The notes: generated from the letters alone by a model not told the origin. DNA of 64,000 nucleotides from Notospermus geniculatus (GCA_002633025.1 NMRB01000123.1:147003-211002), one strand, 5' to 3'; positions 11,247-23,749 are shown, counted from the stretch's first letter. Translations and numbers: made by a program.

Positions 11247-12678
11247 TAACGTCTCACGTGACGTGATTGCTGAAGCAAGGAAAGTGTACGGTCGCGTCTC
11301 AGATGATGTGAGCGTCCTGGATGAGTTTATAATAAGCTTATAGGAAAGAGACCACCGTTAACTCGAGACATGAAGGCCAATTAGACAACTGTGACACCAC
11401 TGATGTAGGCCTACGGCAGATAGATGGCGACGTTGGTTCCCAGGCTCTTCTGCTACGTTCAGGTCACTTCACTCGGCTCTTTTACCTGCCTTATAAGAAA
11501 AGATAACGATATGGCAGAGGAGATATTTCAAAGACCCGTTTTAGAGGACGCTCCCTTACTGAAGAAAGGCGTCTTACGGCAATGGATGTCATACCATTTT
11601 CGTGGAAGTTTCGGTGTTGTTAATTACTCGACACACAACTTGCTCTGAAGACGATTCAGAGGCTGACAGGAAGACAGAAGACTGTATTCTCCGACCGACC
11701 ATATCGATTCTGGATTTCTCAACAGCCGAAAGGATGCACCAAGCTTTTGTAAGCATTCTGTTACCGGGCTACATCAGTTCATCTTCATCATCTGTTAACT
11801 ACCCAGTCCCAAAACATGTTCTAGTGAAGCTATAATGAAATTTGGTTGCTATTGATTGCGGGCACTTGGCAAGACTCTTTTATGTACAGTATACATTTGT
11901 GAGTATCAGAAAACGTGGTCTGTTATCAATAAAGTTGTCGGCGAGGTCAGGGACGAGGGTCTGAAGGAGGGACCGATTGATAACCCTTTTCTTGCCAAAA
12001 TTACACAAGGAATTATTAATGTGTAACGTTTTTGAATGTTCCCATCTGCGAGTGTTCCCCTACTATTGTCAGACGGAATAAGCTAGGACTTGATAAGAGG
12101 ACACACTGAGAAACGCGTCGATCTAAATAGATCTGTAGCGTTTCCCAAACAATACGGGGAACTTGCGCGAGGAAACTTTCAGGTGGACTTCACCCGAGTT
12201 ACCTCCGACAAACGCAAGGAGCGCAGTCGGACAATGTCAGAGCGCCTCAGACTGCGTTCGAAATCGATGACGTAGGGTGTAGGCCTACTCAAGAAAGCCG
12301 CCTTACCTTGAAAACGTCCGAGCTGGCGAATTGTTCCTAGCCCTTATCTGGAACATCGGGCTCTGGGGTATGTTTCCCCTCCTTTGGAGTGGAGGGGTAG
12401 CTGGGTAGCCTATTATCATGACCCTGGTCTCCCAGTCAACATCCGTCATAGTCATAGCCCGGTAGCCGAGCAAGCCGTCCCGTTTAAACGGCTCAATTAT
12501 GGGAAATGTCTTCAATGACAAAAAATACAGCAACTACAGAGTAATGTCTCCGTAAGAGATCAGGAATTTTGAATAATGTGTCCGACAAAATCCCAGGTAT
12601 TACAGGCGATGTCCGTTTCAAAATCTGAGGGATTGCAGGTGATGGGGTCAAAATCCCATAATCAGCAAGCAGCGTCCT

Positions 12679-12867
12679 TTTCAAAATCCCAGTAATGAGA
12701 AGCAATATCTCTTTCAAAGTCCCAGGAATTACAAGCAATGTTCCTGTCAGAATCCCAGTAATTACAAGCAATATCTCTGTCAGAATCCCAGTAATTACAA
12801 GCAATATCTCTGTCAGAATCCCAGTAATTACAAGCAATATATCTGTCAGAATCCCAGTAATTCCCAA
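12679..12867. repeat. Minisatellite, ~33-bp unit, about 5-6 copies
   Basis: The unit is aatcccagtaattacaagca followed by atatctctgtcag. Because the unit is a multiple of three, frames on both strands read as periodic peptides such as YWDSDRDIACN. These have no start, splice or family support as genes. Degenerate units continue upstream to about 12,560. Confidence 0.85.
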
Positions 12868-13874
12868 CAATGTCCCGAAACATCCGATACCCTGCACACT
12901 CCTCTGATTCTGAGAGCAACTCGATAATTTGGCACGTTTCTCCAGCTGGTCTTTCTACCATTGCTAATCCAACCGTAGAGATATTTACACAGGCTTAACG
13001 AGTGTCAGCATCAACCCCGTATTAATTGACACCGGCTGCATTTCCCGGCTGCTTTTTCAACTCCTCGGCGATGCCACGAGCATGCCTCCATGGTTGTCGC
13101 CGCGAGTGGTTGGTGAGGACGTGTACCACAGATACGGCAGACAGCATCACATTCCCTGCTGCAGCAGAGCTCTTTTTCAGACGCAATGACCGCTATTCTC
13201 CTTTAATCTCTTTTTTCAAGTGGAAAAGACAGACGAGCGCCAGTGATGCTATAAACAATGTAACAGCGCTGGTTTTTGTGAGATAGAATGTCCGACATAC
13301 TGGGAGTAGCTCTCGGGAGAATCCGGGGGCTATGTGCGAATGGCTGCAGGGGGTATTTGAGAGTTGACAGGAAAATTAGCATCGTTATCACTTGGTTTAG
13401 GGGATTGTTTTTATTTTAAGCATAGCTGCATAGTATATGCCTGTTTGTTGGCCCGTTACTTCACGTTTTGTGTGGCAGGTAGGCTTATCATGCTTTGCAG
13501 GGCCTAGGCCTGCATCAGTGAGAGTTACCTGGAGGAACACTTAGAAAACGGCGTAAGAGGCCGAGTTTCTCTTTGCCTGTCTACTGTACGGAAACATTGA
13601 GTTATGAGGAACATGAAAAAACGTTACACCGGTCGTGGCGCGACTCGACGCATTGGCCTTCAGACGGTGTTGTCACGAGTCGACTAATAGAATTGGAAAT
13701 TAAAAAACAAGTACTCTTTTATCAAACAGGAAATATGATCTCAAACATAAGACTACCGCGGATGCTCACTTGAGGCGGGATTTGAAGACGAGGCTATGAC
13801 CTGAAAACCTAATTAGGCCTGTGCACTTGAAGAGAGAACAACAAGTGGGAGTAACAGGACGGAATAACCTCACA

Positions 13875-15004
13875 ATGGCATCAGAGGCAGAAAGCAGGGA
13901 GGCAGCGAAATATGCCATTCATTCGGACGATGAAGTCCCGCTCTCCACGACGATGTCCATGCCACTACCCCAGCAGGACCCCGGCAATGCTGATGTCAGG
14001 AGGACGACCTACACCAGGGATGCCAGCAAGGTTGACTGCGTTGACAGGGACCCGACGAAAATGAATGATCATGTCAGGGTAGGTGTCCTGATTGCTTCCC
14101 TCTCTCGTAACCTTCGGCAGATCACTTGGCACTCTTAAAGGGGATCCAGGTGTGAAAGGAAAGAATGTTCCCAGGAAAAACTGTCCCAGGAACAAAAGAT
14201 CCTATTGTTACATTCCAATCTCTGGTGATTAGTTTCTATAGCCATGCACCTTAATCCGTCATTGAACAATAGAAGCGGACACTTTTTACAGGGGGGCATT
14301 ATTTACTGTTACACCTGCATCTGTAAGGGTAGGGGGAAACTGGTGCACTCTACATTGAGGACGGAATGAAATGTCTGCCTGTGGAAAACGACTTCTGAGG
14401 GTCAAAGGTCAAGTAGGCCTACCCGGCCTCATTTACTTACCGGTAGGCAGGTTTTCTGGCCCGTCAGACAAAACTGCGGTCACCTGCGGTGTCAGTCATG
14501 GAGGGCCATGACGGTGACCGCATCAGACTCATTCCTGGCAGGAATGAGTCCGACACGGATGTGGGAGCAGAGGTATGCTGGAACCCACTTTGGGGAAGTC
14601 GGATTGTCGCCTTTGGCAGCTCACTTAACCAGTGTTTAAATCTCTCTTTCCAGATCATGTTCGAAGACGTGATAGCAGAGCCGGAGGGAAGTCACAGCTT
14701 CCGTAGTATCTGGTTGGCTAGTTTCACAGTCTTCACTGAGACAAAAGTCTGGTGCTATCGCATTCTGACCGTCATTTGTGCCGTACCTTGCAGCATTTGT
14801 TGGGGGTGCGCCTTCGCGTGTTTGACATTTGAACAGGTTTGGTACCTCGTCCCCTATCTGAAGTACCTCGCCATTGTATTGGACTGCTGTGGACGAGCTT
14901 GGAAGCTGGTGATTTCCACATTCTTGGACCCATTCTTTGACAGCATTTCCAGGATTTTTGGTGGATTTAAAATAGAAACGAAACATCCTTCAGCTACAGT
15001 GTGA
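13875..15004 (+). CDS. Caveolin, tandem copy 1
   Basis: Caveolins insert as a hairpin into the inner leaflet and build caveolae. Exons: 13,875-14,078 (ATG in ACAATGG; ends NDHVR before GTAGGT) and 14,654-15,004 (starts IMFEDVIAEPEG after CTTTCCAG, stop at 15,002-15,004), both phase 0, giving 184 residues. The join reproduces the family signature NDxV..(I/V).FEDVIAEPEG. The scaffolding-like segment IWLASFTVFTETKVWCYR and a long hydrophobic hairpin follow. Cysteines after the hairpin (DCC) are candidate palmitoylation sites. A further open exon, 14,498-14,572 (MEGHDGDRIRLIPGRNESD..., donor GTATGC, phase 0), is conserved in copy 2 and looks like an alternative first exon giving a protein of about 141 residues. 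A polyadenylation signal AATAAA lies at 15,100-15,105. Confidence 0.92.
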
Positions 15005-15643
15005 TTCATAAGTAATGCAAACAGACCACTTAGGAAATANTATTCACAGTCTCTGTAACCAAGACTGATTTGTTACCTTATATCTTGTACACATTATACA
15101 ATAAATGAAGGCATAAATTATACCAGAATGCACCAAACGTACAGCATCAATGGAAACTTTGTATTCACAATGGCAAATTCTTCGAACAGACGCCCAACAA
15201 AGGTGTAACATCTGCGAGTGTCTCCATGTCAGTGTTTCCCTTTATTGTTTGGGAAATGGTGATGGCAGATGAATTAACATATTTCAGATTTCTACTTTCA
15301 TGTCGCAGCTTATTCTGTCGGACAATAGTAGGGGAACACTCACAACTGGGAACATCAAAAAATGTTACACCAGTATCGTTCCACTTGGAAGTCAACAACT
15401 GAACATTCTTTAGGTGAGGAATGAGTCCCAGGTTCATGACTGATGCCAAAATTGTCTGAATAAACAACTAGGGCTATGTATGAGACTATCAAATCATGCA
15501 CTTCCTGGGCCTTCAGGTATACATGTGTACATGTATGTACCGATCTCATTTATGTTGTAATGTATTTTATCAAACTGTGCCATGCACCAAACATTTGGGG
15601 TGACTATGTCTGGAGCACTGATAATTAAACAAACAAACAGGCA

Positions 15644-15820
15644 TGAAAGATACCCGCCCTGCCCCTCAAACGGAGACAGGAAAGATACCCGCCCTGCCCC
15701 TCAAACAGAGACAGGAAAGATATCTGCCCTGCCCCTCAAACGGAGGCAGGAAAGATACCTGCCCTGCCCCTCAAACGGAGACAGGAAAGATACCCACCCT
15801 GCCCCTCAAACGGAGACAAT
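15644..15820. repeat. Minisatellite, 35-bp unit, 5 copies
   Basis: The unit is ggaaagatacccgccctgcc followed by cctcaaacggagaca. It lies downstream of caveolin copy 1. The corresponding place after copy 2 (about 18,110) has only a single degenerate unit, so the array expanded in one copy or contracted in the other. Confidence 0.88.
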
Positions 15821-15984
15821 TCCCAAGGAAAGGGAGACAAAACATCTAAATCAGGATGCTCCTGACCCTGCATGCAACGGGCAATAAGTGACCAGACGAC
15901 CAACATCTGATAAGTGTCCCCAATCCTTATGTTGCTGTTGGTGACAAGAGACAAAGAGCTGGACCTAAGGTAGAGGGAACAGGG

Positions 15985-16270
15985 TCTATAAAGTTAAAGT
16001 TTGGGTTTATAGTCTGTTATCAACAACGGTAGAGGTGTCATCTGACTTTTGACTGACACTTTAACACCAGTCTGTCCTGAAACCTTTCAGTAGAACTCAG
16101 ATGAGCTGCTCATTCAGCTCTACAATCTGAGCATTTCCGACCGTTCCCCATTTATATACCTGGGTGGAGAGAAGCCGGTGAGGTAAACAGACTTGCCCAA
16201 AGTCTCATGCCCAGTGGGATTCGAACCCGGGACCCTCGGAGACCTGAACCACTACACCACCGTGGCTCAC
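15985..16270. mobile_element. Interspersed SINE-like repeat, copy 1
   Basis: The block from aaagtttgggtttatagtct through caacggtagaggt, ttgcccaaagtct and cagtgggattcgaacc recurs at 53,705-53,960 in the metalloproteinase cluster. The tail word ggattcgaacc resembles a tRNA T-arm or CORE-SINE type end. No internal promoter could be defined with confidence. Confidence 0.6.
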
Positions 16271-16461
16271 CAGGTCTTTTACCTGGTCAGTTGTCCCAGA
16301 TCTGTGATAGACTCAGTCAGACAAGTTGACCACTGAGAAGAAATACATTCGACCTCAAAAGAAGACGCGAAGTAGGTCTTTAGATAATAAAGTATATAAT
16401 ATATATCAATAATCTATTCTCTCATTAAAAGCCCTGAACTGCAAGAGCGCTCTCCACGACG

Positions 16462-17418
16462 ATGTCTATGCCACTACCTGAGCAGGACCCTGGCAATGGT
16501 GATGTCAGGAGGACGACCTACACCAGCGACCCTAGCAAGGTGGACTACGTTGACAGGGACCCGACGAAAATAAATGATCATGTCAGGGTAGGTGTCCTGA
16601 TTGCTTCCCTCTCTCGTGTAATCTTTGGCAGATCACTTGGCCCTAACTTAAAGGGGATCCTCACTGGCATCTGTAAGGGTAGGGGGAAACTGGTGCACTC
16701 TACATTGCGGAGGGATTGAAATGTCTGCCTGTGGAAAACGACTTCTGAGGGTCAAAGGTCAAGTAGTATGTAGTATGTACAGCGGTTTGAGATTTTTATG
16801 TAAATCGCTTTATTAAAAATAAATTATTATTATTAAGTAGGCCTACCCAGCCTCATTTACTTAGGCAGGTTTTCTGGCCCGTCAGACAAAACTGCTGTCA
16901 CCTGTGGTGTCAATCATGGAGGGCTATGACGGTGACCGCATCAGACTCATTCCAGGCAGGAATGAGTCCAACACGGATGTGGGAGCAGAGGTATGCAGAC
17001 ACCCACTTTGGGGAACTCAGATTGTCGCCTTGGGCAACTTACTTAACCTGTGTTTATATCTCTCCAGGTCATGTTCGAAGACGTGATAGCAGAGCCGGAG
17101 GGAAGCCACAGCTTCCAAAGTTTCTGGTTGGCTAGTTTCACGGTCTTCACTGAGACAAAAGTCTGGTGCTATCGAATTCTGACCGTCATTTGTGCCGTAC
17201 CTTGCAGCATTTGTTGGGGGTGCACATTCGCGTGTCTGACATTTGAACAGGTTTGGTACCTCGTCCCCTGCATGAAGTACCTCGCTATCGTATTGGACTG
17301 CTGTGGACGAGCTTGGAAGCTGGTGATTTCGGCATTCCTGGACCCATTGTTTGACAGCATCTCAAGGATTTTTGGTGGATTTAAAATAGAAACGAAACAT
17401 CCTTCAGCTACACTGTGA
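16462..17418 (+). CDS. Caveolin, tandem copy 2
   Basis: Same structure as copy 1. Exons are 16,462-16,587 (MSMPLPEQDPG...INDHVR, donor GTAGGT) and 17,068-17,418 (VMFEDVIAEPEG... to TGA), phase 0, giving 158 residues. The N-terminus is shorter than in copy 1 because the duplicated segment begins inside exon 1; the sequence just upstream (gccctgaactgcaagagc) belongs to the spacer. Whether ATG 16,462 is the true start, or a 5' exon is spliced on, is unclear. The alternative first exon is conserved at 16,916-16,990 (MEGYDGDRIRLIPGRNESN..., donor GTATGC). The terminal exon differs from copy 1 at only a few residues. AATAAA lies at 17,519-17,524. Both copies probably act in the same membrane-coat role. 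Confidence 0.9.
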
Positions 17419-17524
17419 TTCATAAGTAATGCAAGAGACCACTAGGAAATACGCCAACAGCCTCTGTAACCAAGACTGATTTGTTACCTTACTTGTAAAT
17501 ATCTTGTACACATTATACAATAAA

Positions 17525-18865
17525 TGAAGGCATAAATTATACCAGAATGCACCAAATGTACAGCATCAATGGAAACTTTGTATTATTGTTTACCGGTATT
17601 CACAATGGCAAATTCTTCGAATCGACGCCTAACAAAGGTGTAACATCTGTGAGTGTCTCCATGTCAGTGTTTCCCTTTATTGTTCGGGAATTGGTGCTGG
17701 CAGATGAATTAACATATTTTTACTTTCAATTCACAGCTTATTCTGTCGGACAATAGTAGGGAACACTCACAATTGAGAACATTCCAATACGTTACACCCG
17801 GTATTGTTCCACTAGGTGGTCGACAGTTGAACACACTTTGGTTGAGGAATGAGCCCGGGTTCATGGCTAATGCCAAAATTGTCTGAATAAACAACTAGGG
17901 CTATGTATGAGACTATCAACTCATGCACAGTGTACTTCCCTCGCTTACAGGCATATCTTGTTTATGATGTTCTTTATGTGTCAAACATGTCCTGGACAGA
18001 TACCTGTACAGGTATTTTATCAAACTGTGCCACACTCCTGACATATTTTTGATCGGGGTGACTAGGCCTAAGTCTGGTGCACTGGCAACAAGACGAACAA
18101 ACATGCATGAAAGATTCCCGCCTTGTGGGGAAAATTCCCAAGGAAAAGGAGCACAACACATCTAAATCAGGACGCTCCTGACCCTGCATGCAAAGAACAT
18201 CGATGCCAAATGAACTGGTGACCAACATCTGACCAGTCCCCCATCCTTATGGCGCTGATGGGGATTGAAAGACAAAGAATTGGATCTAAGGTAGATTGGA
18301 ACAGGGTCTATACCTGGCAATCTCCTCAGGCCAGATCATAACTGTTTGAAACTCAGTCAGCACGTTTCCGACTGAGAAGAAATGCATTCCACCTCAACAG
18401 AAGACGTGAAGTAGGCCTTTAGATAATATAGTACCAGTTTATTTTCTCAGTAAAAGCCCTGAACTGCAAGAGCACTCTTAAATGAATTTGACTACGAAAT
18501 ACATCATAATCTGAAGATGTAACATGACCAGGGTGACAACTCCCAAACTCAGTTCATGAGTTCAACACGGAATGCCGCAGTTTACATCACATGATTGCTG
18601 GTGGACATACTAGTACCGGTAGTTACACCAAATACCAAAAATAGATTTCTATTTTTGTGAATACTGAGAGCTCTACCTATCCCTGAAGTCAGAGCATTGG
18701 AATCTGAATCAACTGCATAGTTACGCCGCGAAGTCTAAATCACCTCAATGGAAGTTTTTCCATGCTACACCAGTTTATACCTGGACTAGAGAATACACGA
18801 AGAAGCATGCAAGCATGACACATAATTCTGCTTCATCACCATACTCCAGTCAGTCATCTTCAGAA
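17525..18865. other. Downstream part of the caveolin duplication
   Basis: This stretch is a diverged copy of 15,100-15,640 and 15,840-16,450. It ends with a remnant of the unit boundary near 18,440-18,470 (gccctgaactgcaagagc), after which the similarity stops. The 3' UTR of SUCLG2 is expected on the minus strand just below 18,866. No other gene is seen. Confidence 0.65.
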
Positions 18866-21800
18866 CTATTTCAAACTCTGGACCGCTTTCTCTGCTGCAT
18901 CTCCAAAGTCATCGGCAGGTGTGATCGGAAGGCCGCTTGAGCGTAAAATACGTTTGGCGGAGTCGACGTTATTACCTAAAATGGGAGAGGTTTCAGTAAG
19001 TCAAGTTCTGTGGAGATTCTGAGGGCAAATCAACGGGTAACCTATCGATGGGAAGATGACAGCAGAGAGAGCGTAAAATGAGCCGAAACAAGACTCAAAG
19101 CTTCATGCAAACATAATGATGGACCTACCTTCTAATCTCACCACCAGGGGGACATCAAGTGAGATATTCCGACAAGCATTCCTGATACCTTTAGCTATTG
19201 TTTCACAGTTGATGATTCCTGCAAAAATGTTCACCAGGATTGACTTTACCTGAAAATGAACAAGTCGACTTAGAGATAAAAGAGGTTTGGTTTCATCAGA
19301 TGGTCATCTTTTAAAATGAATTGACAGAATCAGATTGATTTCTCCTATTTTATAGTTTGATTACTCTGACTGAGACATGTATATTCTATTTACAAAGAAG
19401 AGGTTATCACGGATGTTCACAATAAAGGCCTGAACCCACTGATGCGTTTTCGCGCAGCGGGAAAATGCGCCGGCAGAAAATGCTTTGTTAAAAGGCAATG
19501 GACCGAGAAAATAACAAAGGATTTGTCGGGCAGTGATGAAACCGCGGCGGAAAACGTGACAGTGGGTTCAGGCCTTAATAATGATTAGGGAAACTCTAGA
19601 CTAACATTTTGTACAAAGGAGTAAAACATGTACAACACAGAAATCTGTCTTCACAGACACATGATTTGAAAGAAACATGCACACGGGAAAAATTGGAACG
19701 CTTTCCTATATCAGGTTGGGGCCAGTGCAGATGGGCAGATACACGTGGAGAACAATGGGAAGAAACAAAAATTAAATTGTACTACAGTTTGGGAGAGAGA
19801 ACAAACTGAACAGAAAGGTTGAAGATGATGAGGCAAGGACATCTCAGATATGATTTCACATTCAGTACCATGCATTACAGCAAATACTGTAATCTCGTGC
19901 TCGTGCCGTTAGTGACCAGTATGTGCCATTTTCTGGTAATAATATATGCACAGCCAGGTCCAGCGTTTGTCAATCGCCCGCCCCGAGACCAGTGGACCAA
20001 TGCTTGTCATGTGAGGTAACCATGCTCGAGTAAGGGCTGGTTGCTCGCAGACCGTCAAGTGCATGAAACTGACTGCAGGTTTCCAAAGCGTTCCGTAGAT
20101 CAGTTTAGGAACTGATCAAATCCTTGACCACAATATCTGCAAGGTATTCCTCATTGAGCCGCGGATGATTAGGCTCATTCATCACTCTTCCATAATACCA
20201 GTTCTAGGACATGGTCGAAGGCGGTCTTTCTGGTCCCACCGAAGTTCTGATTTGTTGGAAGATTACATTGTGTGAACAGTATAGTGGTCGCTAATGACAT
20301 GAGATTACAGTATGTCTTCATCAAACGAATGAACAAACGACAACAGAGCAAACTGGACAGAAACCAACACGTGAAAGACACATGCGTACATTTTTATCTC
20401 TGGTTAGTATCGTAAATGCATGTAGCACTTGCTCCTCATTCACATTCCCACCGACGTCGAGAAAGTTTGCCGGTTCTCCACCATGCAATTTGATTGCATC
20501 CATTGTAGCCATTGCTAAACCAGCTCCATTGACTGGAAAGAGAGGTCAAAATAGACGGGGGTTACTCGAGTGCAGGATCTACAAGGTCAGGGTTTCTGCC
20601 AGAAATTGAAAGGAGGGGGATACACCAGCTCATGAAGTGCCACAGGCGTCCTCCAGTGGGGGCTCTGGGGCCTTCCTCAGAAATATTTTGTCCCTTTAAG
20701 CTCCCAAAATGCATTTTCCTGGCATTTAAAAGTAATATGCAAAGCTGAGCGGACATGAGGTGGTACATACCCCATTCTGCAAGCCATGGGGGATTTTGTA
20801 TCGCCTGTACCCCTCGCTGGCAGAAACCCTGAAGGTCACAGGATTGGAATGATCTGGGGATGCTCTTTCATGGAGAGAGAAATCAGGCCAAGGTACTAGA
20901 TACATGTAAAGGAATACCTCTAACCCCATAAATCTATCATCAACCACCTAAGCCTACTGTGGGTGAATACTCAGCAGTTGGGGAGAAACAAGCAGCTTTT
21001 TTATCAAGGAATGAAACAATTTACAAGATGAGATACAGAAATGCTAAGGGTGTGGTGATGTGTCCACTGATATGACCATCAGTTTTGATGGTTTTGATGT
21101 GTACGTTCTGTTCTGGGTCTCTTTGATCAGATGATGAAATTCATAACATGATGGGTTAACGATCTGCTTATCTCCGCCCTGCCACGGGTACCACTCCACC
21201 TAACATACATTATGATCAGAAGTTAGAATCCTAAAAGCATGTAACACTTGTTTCTCAGTCGCGTTGCCACCAACATCGAGGAAGTTGGCTGGTTCCCCGC
21301 CATGGAGTTTGACAATATCCATTGTGGCCATGGCAAGACCAGCTCCGTTGACTAAAATAGAGAAAATGTTGAGAGCTTGATTCTACGCTGACCTACATAA
21401 TGAACTGTTTGATTGTTACATGGTGCTGCTATCATTGTTTTGGTTAGGTAGATCACCGTCTTGCTGTCAGTAGAGAGAAAGCCTCACCAATACTGCTTTT
21501 GTTTCTAATAGCCCTTCTGATATGAACGTTTAATTACTCACCCAAACATCCAATATTCCCATCCATCCCGATATAGTTCAGGTCCCACTTGGCAGCCTCT
21601 CTTTCCCTGTGATCACTCTCTGTCATATCATCAAGTTCAAAGATTTCTTTTTGCCGAAACTTGGCGTTGTCATCAAAGTTGAATTTGGCATCAAAACAGA
21701 CAACTGCGGTGAAGAAAAGAGGACACACATCTGTAGCGAGATTATGAACAGGAGTATCTAGGACTTCTTTTGAATGAATATTGCATACAAGCAGTACAGC

Positions 21801-23749
21801 AAGGGTCTAAGGACATCAACCACCTACGCTCCCATAAGTTGATAAAGACCTGCCTAACATACCTCGTCCATCAGGGGTCTCTCCAAGAGGGTTGATCTCC
21901 ACTTGAGTGGCATCGACTTTGATGAATAAATTATATAACCTCTTGATCTGGTCACAAGCCTGAAGAAGAAGGACAAAAGTTTGTGTTATGTACAAACTCT
22001 GTCAGCTTCAAGTCACACAAGTGTGTGCATACTCTAGTATTCTGCTGTCTCATGTTCACTTTGGAAGCTTCTCATGACTCCAGTTAGATCAGACTATGGT
22101 AAGGGGGTTTGTATGTACCTACCTGTTCATGTTTTTCCCCAAGAAAGCCCAGATTTGTAGCCATTCTGTTCACCTGGTCTTCTCTGATGCCCTCAGTGAT
22201 GTCTATGTGTTCCTAGAACGAGAAACAGTCGTAACTTCAGTTTGAAATTGAGGCGTGTTTCGGGCGCTGACATAAAAGGTGGAAGGAAGAGCAGAACCTA
22301 CCTTAAAGATGGCCTCTGGTGATGTTCTCGCCACTTCCTCGATGTCCATGCCACCCTGTGGACTCCCCACCAACACAGGTCCGACAGATTCCTGGTCCAT
22401 CAAGATAGCAAGGTATGTCTCTCTTTCAATGTCCAAGGCTTCTGCAACCATCACCTGGGAGGAGAAACATAGAGGTAGACTCGCTAACAAGGATGAAGAC
22501 AGTGGAAGGTCCTTTTTACTCAGGAGCGCGTTTCAGTCACCCTTACCTTCTTGACCATGACTCCTTTCTTTCCAGTCTGTTTTGTGACCAGCTTGTGTCC
22601 AAGCATATTCCCGACCAGACCAGGGACATCAGCTGGACTGCAAAAGAAATTAAAGTGATCTGAACCCAAACTGCCCACTCATTTGTCTTGGTACATGTCA
22701 CATCCTTAGGTACGGCTATTAGAAACAACTCCTAGTCCTAGCTGTATTTCCAATGATCACTTTTGTAACATGTTAGCCCAACTCTATTCAGCCAAGGATG
22801 GACTTACTCTTTTGTAAGATGAACACCACCTTTGAAGCCGTTGTCAAATGTTCCTTTACCACGCCCACCAGCCAGGATTTGAGCCTTGATTACATATTCA
22901 TTCACCTCTGCAAAGAACAAAGACAGGGTTTTATTGGTTGAAATCAACTCCGCCTAGCAAGACTCGAATCATACATGGTGCCTTACACCATACACAGATT
23001 TCTTGAAAGGTTTCTCTGAGATTTCTTTCTTTGTTGGTCTTAAAGTCTTCCTTCCCACACCTGGCGCTGGCGCCATGTGTTCCAATAAGGGCCTTCTTTC
23101 ATCAGCAAGTTCTACTCTGCATAATTTGCAAATCACCTTCCTGCAAATCGTCAACTACTCACTAAATTCCTTGGCAATAACCTCTGCGTCATGTAAGTCC
23201 TCTGCCATACGGAACTTTTGGACAAGAATCCCAGCATCTGCCATCAGTTTCTTGCTCTGATATTCCTGAAGATTTAACCATCGCACTGGAACACTGCAGG
23301 CTGCGACCTAGAACGTGACAGATGTTCAGTATTTGCATTAAATCACCTACAGCAGTAGCCTACAGCCCAACTGTATCTTCAAACAACAAGCACAGACGAC
23401 TAAAGATTGTTGACACATGCTGATAGGTCATCAGCATGATCAGCACTACCATGAATAGGCCTGGCATGTGCATGTGTGATTGTGAATTAATGGGCGTGAT
23501 GCATGGACGGTGGATGGACGGAGGGCGCCGCCGGACGCGGTCCTGTTGTTGAAAAGATCACTCATATGCTCATTCAAGCGTAATTCTTTCACTTTATTGA
23601 CATTGACTCGGTGCAATTTTCATTACAATTATGGAAGGAATACAATTACTTCATCCACTGCACAACACTTCTACTTTTCATTCACATTTTACCTGCTTTT
23701 TCATCAAGCGAAACGCTGAATTTCGCAGCACGGAACTGAGAGCCGCCAT
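18866..23749 (-). CDS. SUCLG2: Succinyl-CoA ligase [GDP-forming] subunit beta, mitochondrial
   Basis: Joins succinate, CoA and phosphate turnover to GTP formation in the TCA cycle, with the alpha subunit in the mitochondrial matrix. Exons, 5' to 3': 23,693-23,749 (basic targeting peptide [19 protein letters not shown]), 23,163-23,307, 22,808-22,907, 22,547-22,637, 22,302-22,454, 22,123-22,212, 21,863-21,959, 21,542-21,703, exon 9 in two forms (21,209-21,351 or 20,390-20,532), 19,129-19,249, 18,866-18,975. All phases agree and either form gives 422 residues. Motifs: [25 protein letters not shown] (ATP-grasp), [55 protein letters not shown], the NCETIAKG segment and the C-terminal SSGLPIT match SUCLG2 better than SUCLA2. 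The usually conserved NIFGGI reads NIFAGI. Confidence 0.95.
20588..20831. mobile_element. MITE, CAGGGTTTCTGCCAG family, copy 1
   Basis: CAGGGTTTCTGCCAG at 20,588-20,602 is the exact complement of the end at 20,817-20,831. The flanking word aaggt is repeated on both sides (5-6 bp target duplication). It lies in the intron downstream of SUCLG2 exon 9a. The termini look hAT-like, but the target duplication is shorter than the 8 bp usual for hAT. Confidence 0.75.

Larger units (their letters stand above)
9463..13874. other. Gene-poor region with minisatellites and a MITE
   Basis: No protein gene is recognised. Minisatellites at about 9718-9870, 10,540-10,787 and 12,679-12,867 and a MITE at 10,788-11,246 are listed separately. 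Outside these, 11.3-12.6 kb and 12.9-13.87 kb contain only short open frames without family resemblance. The upstream part of the first caveolin gene (promoter, 5' UTR) is expected just before 13,875. Confidence 0.5.
15005..16461. other. Spacer between caveolin copies
   Basis: This segment has the caveolin 3' UTR and polyA signal, a single N at 15,040, a minisatellite (15,644-15,820) and an interspersed repeat (15,985-16,270). Much of 15,005-15,560 and the stretch ending gccctgaactgcaagagc (~16,430-16,450) reappears at 17,418-18,060 and 18,440-18,470. This marks a tandem duplication unit of roughly 2 kb. Confidence 0.7.

Noticed and set aside
10738-11266. Open frames of 142 and 101 codons on opposite strands
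   Set aside because: They lie in an inverted-repeat MITE made of acgccag words; no splice sites or family motifs.
12493-12961. Periodic frames (LLVITGILTEI, YWDSDRDIACN)
   Set aside because: A 33-bp minisatellite divisible by three stays open on both strands; no gene support.
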